In this document: positions 38,362 to 44,066 of the stretch, piece by piece | How positions within the stretch are numbered: the stretch's first letter is position 1 | Layout: each line of letters starts with the position of its first letter | From: Sandarakinorhabdus cyanobacteriorum | GTDB lineage: Bacteria; Pseudomonadota; Alphaproteobacteria; Sphingomonadales; Sphingomonadaceae | Direction: 5' to 3' | Length of the DNA stretch: 44,066 nucleotides | Assembly: GCF_002251755.1 (NCBI RefSeq) | Contig: NZ_NOXT01000100.1 | Location: 1 to 44,066 of the forward strand | Notes under the pieces: model-generated | What the model saw: only the letters and a program-made list of their open reading frames with translations | Told to the model about the DNA's origin: nothing | Database searches by the model: none | Translations under genes and position numbers: made by a program

Positions 38362-39080
38362 CAGCCATCCTCGGGCAACAGGTCGATGCCGCAAGCATGC
38401 GCTGGCGCAGCAAGGCCCGCAACCCTGATTGCCGACAGGCCTTCGCCGCGGCCATCGCGCACCGGCACCACGTCGATCTGGCCATGATCGAGGCGGATGC
38501 GCCAGGTGTCGCCCCGTTGCTCCCACGGCCGGGCCAGGATGGCGCCCCACCGCCCGATCAGGTCCATCGGCTGATCGGCTGCCAGCACCACGCCGGTGAT
38601 GGCCCGATCAGGGCGGCAGGCGCGCTGCCAATCCGGCCCGGCCCAAGCATAGCTGCCCATCAGGGCCGGGTTCGGGCCGTGGCGATCGATGGAGAGCAGG
38701 CAGCCGCCGGTGTCGCGCGGGTGGAGATGGAGGGCGGTGGCCTGCTGGCCGTGAAGGTCCACCGTCAGATCCTCGACGATGCGCATGCCCAGCATGGTCA
38801 TGCGCAGGCGGACGGCGGCGATATCATCGGTGTCGAGGATCAACATATAGCCGGTGGGGCCACCACGGCGATCCAGATAGCGGCCGGCGGTGGTGTCGGG
38901 GCGGGTGGGGGCCAATGCCTCCAGAAAGGTGCCACCGAGCGCCCAGAGCGCATTTTCCAGGCCATATTTGCCCACGCCAGGATCCCGGTAGCAAACCTCT
39001 GCCCCCAATATCCGCGTGAAATCCGCCACTTGCGGGGCCAATTCATCGGCCACCACGGCAATCTGGCGCAAGCGCAGCAC
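38361..39080 (-). CDS. VOC/glyoxalase-like domain protein
   Basis: A protein of about 239 residues with two VOC-like halves: LRQIAVVADELAPQVADFTRILGAEVCYRDPGVGKYGLENALWALG then GPTGYMLILDTDDIAAVRLRMTMLG and TALHLHPRDTGGCLLSID. This matches glyoxalase-like domain proteins (methylmalonyl-CoA epimerase and dioxygenase relatives). I chose GTG 39080 because GGAGAGG stands just before it; an ATG at 39149 is open but would leave only 5 nt to the divergent hydratase ORF. Substrate unknown; the adjacent hydratase suggests acyl-CoA or aromatic catabolism. Confidence 0.78.
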   Translation of the reverse strand: MLRLRQIAVVADELAPQVADFTRILGAEVCYRDPGVGKYGLENALWALGGTFLEALAPTRPDTTAGRYLDRRGGPTGYMLILDTDDIAAVRLRMTMLGMRIVEDLTVDLHGQQATALHLHPRDTGGCLLSIDRHGPNPALMGSYAWAGPDWQRACRPDRAITGVVLAADQPMDLIGRWGAILARPWEQRGDTWRIRLDHGQIDVVPVRDGRGEGLSAIRVAGLAAPAHACGIDLLPEDG

Positions 39081-39160
39081 GACCCTCTCCAATCCGGTAA
39101 TTGTTTCCCTCGCAACGCACCTTACGCATGGGGGCGATAGCGCCCTCATGGGGGATGATC

Positions 39161-40009
39161 ATGGGCCTTGATGGCATTGATGTCAGCCGTTTGAATGGCA
39201 ATTTGCTGATTCGGTTGAACCGGCCAGAGCGGCTCAACGCCTATACGGATGCCATGGGCCGGGCGCTGGCGCGGGCGGTGCGCGCCGCCAGCCAGGATGA
39301 TGATGTGCGCGTCATCATCATCACCGGGGCAGGCCGTGCCTTTTGCGCCGGTGCTGATGTGTCGGCCGGCGCCGACAGTTTTGACATGGCGGGGGATGGC
39401 GCCGGCAATTTCGGCTCTGGTCGCGGCGGCCGGCACGACAGTTTCATCCATGCCCTGTTTGACAGCACCAAGCCGGTGATTGCCGCCATCAATGGGCCGG
39501 CCGTGGGCGTGGGCATCACCCTCACCCTGCCGTGTGACGTGCGCATCGCCGCCGACGGGGCGAAGATCGGCTTTGTCTTTGCCCGGCGCGGGCTGGTGCC
39601 GGAAGCCGGCAGCGCCTGGTTCCTGCCGCGTCTGGTGGGCTTGCCCCAGGCGCTGCGCTGGTGCCTGTCGGGCCGGCTGATCAGCGCCGAAGAGGCCTTG
39701 GCCGGCGGGCTTGTGAGCGAGGTAGTGCCGGCCGACCAGTTGCTGGAACGGGCGCTGGCCATTGCCGCAGAGATGACCGAGGGCACGGCGCCGGTAGCCG
39801 TTGCCATGGCGCGGGCCATGTTGTGGCGGCTTGGCAGCACGGCCAGCCCGGATGATGCGCTGAAGGTGGATGCCGCGTTCAACATGGCGCTGGGCGGCGG
39901 GCCGGATGTGAAGGAGGGCGTGGCTGCCTTTCTGGCAAAGCGCCCGCCTGATTTTCCCGGCCGGGTGAGCCGCGATCTGCCGCCGGGTTTCCCGTGGTGG
40001 GATGATTGA
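39161..40009 (+). CDS. Enoyl-CoA hydratase/isomerase family protein (2)
   Basis: A 282-residue crotonase protein: AGRAFCAGADVSAGADSF (about residues 57-74) and INGPAVGVGITLTLPCDVRI, then FVFARRGLVPEAGSAWFLPRLVG with the conserved Glu (E in PEAGS). Both expected catalytic regions are intact. I chose ATG 39161; ATG 39155 is equally possible. Divergent from the VOC/hydratase unit with only about 80 nt between. Confidence 0.92.
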   Translation: MGLDGIDVSRLNGNLLIRLNRPERLNAYTDAMGRALARAVRAASQDDDVRVIIITGAGRAFCAGADVSAGADSFDMAGDGAGNFGSGRGGRHDSFIHALFDSTKPVIAAINGPAVGVGITLTLPCDVRIAADGAKIGFVFARRGLVPEAGSAWFLPRLVGLPQALRWCLSGRLISAEEALAGGLVSEVVPADQLLERALAIAAEMTEGTAPVAVAMARAMLWRLGSTASPDDALKVDAAFNMALGGGPDVKEGVAAFLAKRPPDFPGRVSRDLPPGFPWWDD

Positions 40010-40064
40010 CGCCGCCCGGCGCTGCTGCCACGCTTTGGGCATGAAATCTTTGGGGAATGATCGC

Positions 40065-43000
40065 ATGAAGACCATCCGTTGGGCCGGTGCCGGCCTGCTT
40101 GCGCTTGCCAGTGCCGCTGCCTCGGCGAGCCCGCAGCGCCTGCTGCAAGCGCCTGTGATGAGCGCCACGCATCTGGCCTTTGTGTCGGGCGGCGATATCT
40201 GGGTGGCACCCAAGGCTGGCGGCAAGGCGGTGCGCATCACCACCGGCATCGGCATCGAACAGGCGCCGAGCTTCTCGCCCGATGGCCAGACGATTGCCTT
40301 CACCGGCGAATATGATGGCAACACCGATGTGTTCACCGTGCCGGTGGCCGGCGGCGTGCCCAGGCGCATGACCTTTCACCCCGCGGTTGATGCTGCCGTG
40401 GGCTGGAGCCCGGATGGCGCGAAACTGATCTTCCGGTCCAACCGCGATTCGGCCAGCCGTTACACAAGGCTGTGGCAGGTGAACGCCAGTGGCGGCGCGG
40501 CCACTGCGCTGCCGTTGCCGATGGCGGCGGCCGGCATGATGGCGCCCGATGGCAAGTCCATCGCCTACAACCCGCTGGAGCCGGGCTTTTCCTTCAACCA
40601 CACCCGCTACACCGCCTGGGGCAATTATCGCGGTGGCCTCACCGGGGCGGTGTGGATCACCCAGCTGGATGGCCTGAAGACCCGGAAGGTGCCGCAGGAT
40701 GGCGGCGCCGATTTCTCGCCGGTGTGGCTGGGTGGCCAGGTCTATTTCCTGTCGGGCCGCAAGGGGCCGGTGAGCGTGTATCGCTTTGATCCGGCCTCGG
40801 GCCAGACGACGCTCGTTTGGCAGAACCGCGGGCCCGATATTCGCAGCCTTTCGACCGACGGCAAGGCGCTGGTGTTTGACCGGCTGGGCACCATCTTCAC
40901 GCTGGTGCCGGGCGAGGAGCCCAAGGCGATCAGCATCGATCTGGATGGCGACATGCCCGATGTGCGGCCGCGGGTTGCCAATGTGGGCAGCGAGGTGCGC
41001 GCCGCTGCCATTTCCCCCACCGGCCTCAGGGTGGCGGTGGAGGCGCATGGCGAGATCATGACGCTGCCGGTGAAGGAGGGCATCACCCGCACCATCACCG
41101 CCACCGCCGGCACCATGGAGCGCACCCCGGTGTGGAGCCCCGATGGCCAGTCCATTGCCTATTTCAGCGATGAAGGCGGGCTCTATGCCCTCCACGTCGC
41201 CAGCCAGCAGGGCGCCGGCAAGGCGGTGAAGAAATATGCCCTGGCCGCAGAGCCCGCCTATTATTTCAACCCGAAATGGTCGCCCGACGGCAAGCGCATC
41301 GCCATGCAGGACAACCGGTTGAACACCTGGATCCTGGAGCTGGCGACCGGCAAGCTGACGGCAGCTGGCCCGCCGGATGAATTTGGCGGCTTTGCGACAT
41401 CGTCCAGCGGCATGGCCTGGTCGCCCGATTCGGCCTGGTTCGTCTATGCCCGCACCAGCGGCAATCATTTCCCGGTGCTGATGCTGCACGAGGTGGCGAC
41501 CGGCAAAACGACCCAGATCACCGATGCCATGGCGATGGCCAGCGAGCCGGCGTTCGACCGCGATGGCAAATATCTTTATTTCCTCGCCAGCAACAATGCC
41601 GGCGGCACCATCTATCCGCTTGATATGTCGAGCGATGTCTATCAGCCGACGCGCAGTGTGTGGGCGATTGCCCTGAACGCCGGCACGCCATCGCCGCTGG
41701 CGCCGGAGCTGGGCGACGAGAAGGCGCCGCCGCCGCCGCCCGCGCCGGAAAAGGCCGATGCGAAAAAGCCGGCCAAGCCTGCCGCCGCTCCGGCCACCCC
41801 GGCCATCAAGATCGATCTGGCCGGCCTGACGCTGGATCAGATCGCCCGGCGCATGGTGGCACTGCCGCTGCCGGCCGCCGATTATCGCAATCTCGAAGCC
41901 GGCAAGGGCGGCGTGCTCTGGCTGCTCAAGGCCAATGAAGCGCTCGACATCGATGCCGATGAGGCGCCCGGCGCGTCGCTGATCCGCTGGACGCTGGAGG
42001 GCAAGAAGAGCGAGACGCTGTTCGACAAGGCGCAGGGCTTCACGCTGTCGGCCGATGGCAACAAGCTGCTGGTGCGCACCACGGGGGCGAATGCCAGCTG
42101 GCTGGTTGCCGATGCCACCAAGCCGATCAAGCCCAGCGACCCGGATGTGAAGCTGAAGACCGAAGGCCTGATGGCCCGCATCGATCCGGCCGCCGAATGG
42201 GCCCAGATGTATCGCGAGATCTGGCGGGTGCAGCGCGCCTATTTCTATGATCCCAATTTCCACGGCTATGATGTGAACGGCGCGGAAAAGGCGCTCAGCG
42301 CCTGGCTGCCCGGCATCCAGTCGCGCGGCGATCTCAACTATCTGTTCCACGAAGCGCTCACCGGCTTTTCCATCGGCCACCTGCGCGGCGGCGGCGGCGC
42401 GATCCCGGCGGCGAAGCGCGTGCCGGGCGGCCTGCTGGGCGCGGATTACACCAGCAAGGATGGCCGCTGGTGCCTGGCGCGCATCCACGATGGCGGCACC
42501 TGGACGCCGGACATCAAGGCCCCGCTCGCCCGCCCCGGCCTGGATGTGAAGGTGGGTGATTGCATCACCGCCATCAATGGCGCCGAGGTGCGCGGCGACG
42601 AGGATATCCAGCGCCACCTGGAAGGCACCGCCGACAGCGCGGTGATCCTCACCATCGCCCGCGCTGGCCAGCCAGCCCGCGAAGTGACCGTGGTGCCGAT
42701 CGCCAGCGAGGCGCGGCTGCGGAACCTCACCTGGATCGAGGACAACCGCCGCCGGGTGGACCAGTTGTCGGGCGGCAAGCTCGGCTATGTCTATCTGCCC
42801 AACACCGGCGGCGGCGGCTTCACCAGCTTCAACCGCTATTATTTCGCGCAGACCGACCGGCAGGGCATGGTGATCGATGATCGCTTCAACGGCGGCGGCC
42901 AGGCGGCGGATTACATGATCGAGGTGATGAACCGCCGCCTGATCAGCTGGTGGCAACCGCGCTATGGCCGGATCGACCGCACGCCATCGGCCGCCGTGCT

Positions 43001-43397
43001 GGGGCCCAAGGTGATGCTGATCAACGAAGGCTCGGCCAGCGGGGGGGACATGCTGCCCTGGATGTTCCGTGATTTCAAACTGGGGCCGCTCGTTGGCAAG
43101 CGCACCTGGGGCGGCCTTGTCGGCATCGGCGGCATCCCGCCGTTGATGGACGGCGGCCAGCTCACCAGCCCTTCCGTCGGCTTCTTCTCGCCCCAGGGCG
43201 AATGGGCGGTGGAAAATATCGGCGTGCCGCCCGACGTGGAGGTGGACCAGGATCCGGACAAGGTGATGGCCGGCGGCGACCCGCAGCTGGAAAAGGCCGT
43301 CGCCCTGGCGCTGGACGCCCTGGCCAAGAACCCGCCGCCGCAGCCGAAACGCCCGCCCTTCCCGCTCTATGGGCCGGACGGCCCGATCCGGCGGTAA
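40065..43397 (+). CDS. Tricorn-type S41 peptidase with beta-propeller and PDZ domain
   Basis: A 1110-residue exported protease. Signal peptide (residues 1-22, ending AAASAS); a two-part beta-propeller with WSPDG/FSPDG repeats (from about residue 35 to 530); a Pro/Ala/Lys linker (EKAPPPPPAPEK); a C1-like domain; a PDZ domain (LDVKVGDCITAINGAEV); and a C-terminal S41 catalytic domain with the nucleophile in NEGSASGGDMLPW. Tricorn proteases trim peptides; proteobacterial exported versions are little known. ATG 40065 has GGGGA 8 nt upstream; ATG 40041 is in frame. Confidence 0.92.
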   Translation: MKTIRWAGAGLLALASAAASASPQRLLQAPVMSATHLAFVSGGDIWVAPKAGGKAVRITTGIGIEQAPSFSPDGQTIAFTGEYDGNTDVFTVPVAGGVPRRMTFHPAVDAAVGWSPDGAKLIFRSNRDSASRYTRLWQVNASGGAATALPLPMAAAGMMAPDGKSIAYNPLEPGFSFNHTRYTAWGNYRGGLTGAVWITQLDGLKTRKVPQDGGADFSPVWLGGQVYFLSGRKGPVSVYRFDPASGQTTLVWQNRGPDIRSLSTDGKALVFDRLGTIFTLVPGEEPKAISIDLDGDMPDVRPRVANVGSEVRAAAISPTGLRVAVEAHGEIMTLPVKEGITRTITATAGTMERTPVWSPDGQSIAYFSDEGGLYALHVASQQGAGKAVKKYALAAEPAYYFNPKWSPDGKRIAMQDNRLNTWILELATGKLTAAGPPDEFGGFATSSSGMAWSPDSAWFVYARTSGNHFPVLMLHEVATGKTTQITDAMAMASEPAFDRDGKYLYFLASNNAGGTIYPLDMSSDVYQPTRSVWAIALNAGTPSPLAPELGDEKAPPPPPAPEKADAKKPAKPAAAPATPAIKIDLAGLTLDQIARRMVALPLPAADYRNLEAGKGGVLWLLKANEALDIDADEAPGASLIRWTLEGKKSETLFDKAQGFTLSADGNKLLVRTTGANASWLVADATKPIKPSDPDVKLKTEGLMARIDPAAEWAQMYREIWRVQRAYFYDPNFHGYDVNGAEKALSAWLPGIQSRGDLNYLFHEALTGFSIGHLRGGGGAIPAAKRVPGGLLGADYTSKDGRWCLARIHDGGTWTPDIKAPLARPGLDVKVGDCITAINGAEVRGDEDIQRHLEGTADSAVILTIARAGQPAREVTVVPIASEARLRNLTWIEDNRRRVDQLSGGKLGYVYLPNTGGGGFTSFNRYYFAQTDRQGMVIDDRFNGGGQAADYMIEVMNRRLISWWQPRYGRIDRTPSAAVLGPKVMLINEGSASGGDMLPWMFRDFKLGPLVGKRTWGGLVGIGGIPPLMDGGQLTSPSVGFFSPQGEWAVENIGVPPDVEVDQDPDKVMAGGDPQLEKAVALALDALAKNPPPQPKRPPFPLYGPDGPIRR

Positions 43398-43398
43398 G

Positions 43399-43551
43399 AT
43401 GGAGATCCCGGTTGAATATTACGGCCTGATCGAAGGCGGGGTCAGCCTGTTCGCCGTCCTCGCCTTCGCCGGCTGGCAATTGTGGTCCCTGCGGGAAAAA
43501 CCGGGCGACAAACCGGACGCGGGGGACGACGACGCGTCCAAGGGCCGTTGA
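43399..43551 (+). CDS. Small single-helix membrane protein (50 aa)
   Basis: Fifty residues starting MEIPVEYYGLIEGGVSLFAVLAFAGWQLWSLRE. One membrane helix (about residues 11-28) is followed by an acidic, low-complexity tail (DKPDAGDDDASKGR). Its ATG falls 1 nt after the tricorn stop TAA, so it is probably coupled to it. No family recognised. Confidence 0.55.
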   Translation: MEIPVEYYGLIEGGVSLFAVLAFAGWQLWSLREKPGDKPDAGDDDASKGR

Positions 43552-43781
43552 GTTTTGACACTTTTGACGGATTCGCCGGGATTCCGGATTGTTTTTGCTG
43601 GCCTTTGCGGCGGCCGGGGCGCGATTCCCCATGCCCCGCCTGTCATGATGCGACACACGTGACGCATCGCACACATGCGGCGCGGCTGTGGGTGGTGCTT
43701 GCGGTGGAAAGAGCGGGGCCAGCATAACCCCATTTGCCCTGTGTAGGACAGAGCGGCGTGCCGAGGGCGGTGGAAGACGGA

Positions 43782-43823
43782 GAAGCCTCCGGCGGCAAGG
43801 GGCGAGGCCCCTTGACCCGTTCG
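43782..43823 (-). repeat. Dispersed GC-rich palindromic repeat, right copy
   Basis: The reverse complement starts CGAACGGGT and has the core GGGGCCTCGCCCC and the end CCGCCGGAGGC. It matches 77-119 apart from a few changes around the core. The arms CAAGGGG and CCCCTTG pair around CGAGG. Confidence 0.6.
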
Positions 43824-43875
43824 TGTCAGCGCGGCCCTGGCCGATGCGCGCGGTCTTCATCCCGCCACTCACCAC

Positions 43876-43994
43876 GTCATGCTGAACTTGGTTCAGCATC
43901 CATGGGAGTACGCCCCCCAACGCGCGCCTTTCGGGGCACTTGGACCATGGATGCTGAGCCGAAGACCGGCGCAGCCAACCAAGTTCAGCATGAC
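43876..43994. repeat. Nested REP-like inverted repeat
   Basis: Outer arms GTCATGCTGAACTTGGTT (43876-43893) and AACCAAGTTCAGCATGAC (43977-43994) are perfect 18-bp complements. Inner arms CAGCATCCATGG (43894-43905) and CCATGGATGCTG (43945-43956) are perfect 12-bp complements. A 20-nt extra piece (43957-43976) bulges between them on the right. Related GTCATGCTGAACTTG elements are scattered through sphingomonad genomes (recall). Confidence 0.75.
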
Positions 43995-44066
43995 CAGCGC
44001 TTGCACGCCAGGGCGCGTCCCCAACCCCACGTCACCCCGGACTTGTGTGGGCGGGTTGGAGTAGCG

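Larger units (their letters stand above)
43552..44066. other. Gene-free right end with repeats
   Basis: 515 nt without a convincing gene. It holds a weak hairpin CCGG-GATT-CCGG at 43576-43587 followed by TTTTT (43592-43596), perhaps the terminator for the tricorn unit. It also holds the inverted copy of the left-end repeat (43782-43823) and a nested dyad (43876-43994). The final bases (GTCACCCCGGACTTG at 44032-44046) look like the start of another dispersed alphaproteobacterial repeat. Confidence 0.6.

Noticed and set aside
39879-42956. 1025-codon minus-strand open frame
   Set aside because: Antisense of the tricorn protease; no recognisable domain.

Overview
The window looks like one side of the photosynthesis gene cluster (PGC) of an aerobic anoxygenic phototrophic alphaproteobacterium. 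GC content is high and third codon positions are strongly GC, so nearly every gene has a long antisense shadow. Gene order bchG-bch2-bchP, ppsR-aerR and bchFNBHLM-puhABC-acsF-puhE-hemA is the alphaproteobacterial type. The only ring-E cyclase seen is the oxygen-dependent AcsF. The dispersed repeat at the right end and a psp locus fused to a small conserved ORF suggest Sphingomonadales (Sandarakinorhabdus/Polymorphobacter-like). That placement is inference from recall, not from a search.

Layout. (1) 202-1495, minus: sufE and two hotdog thioesterases, overlapping by 4 nt each. (2) 1535-5786: an enlarged phage-shock (Psp) locus. A sigma-54 promoter drives small ORF-pspA-pspB-pspC-pspC2 and then four further tiny membrane/coiled-coil proteins; pspF is divergent. 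(3) 5836-8573: yciB, divergent ccmAB, a lipoprotein cytochrome c and a small lipoprotein that looks frameshifted. (4) 8592-15068, minus: aerR, ppsR, bchG, bch2, bchP, tspO. (5) 15375-29896, plus: bchF-N-B-H-L-M, puhA-B-C, a conserved small ORF, acsF, puhE, hemA. (6) 30031-33763: an SbtA-type bicarbonate transporter with an SbtB-like PII protein, then a TonB-dependent receptor. (7) 33860-37538: bchI-D-O. (8) 37525-43551: two enoyl-CoA hydratases around a VOC protein, a large tricorn-type S41 protease and a 50-aa membrane protein. (9) 43552-44066: non-coding, with dispersed repeats.

How it works together. HemA makes 5-aminolevulinate. BchHID inserts Mg, BchM methylates, AcsF closes ring E, BchNBL reduces ring D, BchF hydrates the vinyl group, and BchG and BchP attach and reduce the tail. 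PuhA and the assembly factors PuhB, PuhC and PuhE build the reaction centre. PpsR and the B12-binding AerR are the expected oxygen/light regulators, and TGT-N12-ACA palindromes lie before aerR/bchF and before hemA. bchCXYZ, puf and crt genes are not in this window, and lhaA is absent from its usual place between bchM and puhA.

Most notable: SbtA/SbtB inside the PGC; serial PspB-like paralogues; a perfect 14-bp hairpin ending at the sufE start codon; a hairpin right after puhA; a PpsR with a single cysteine beside a B12-type AerR; and a TonB receptor inserted between hemA-sbtAB and bchIDO. No tRNA, rRNA, CRISPR array or insertion sequence was seen.
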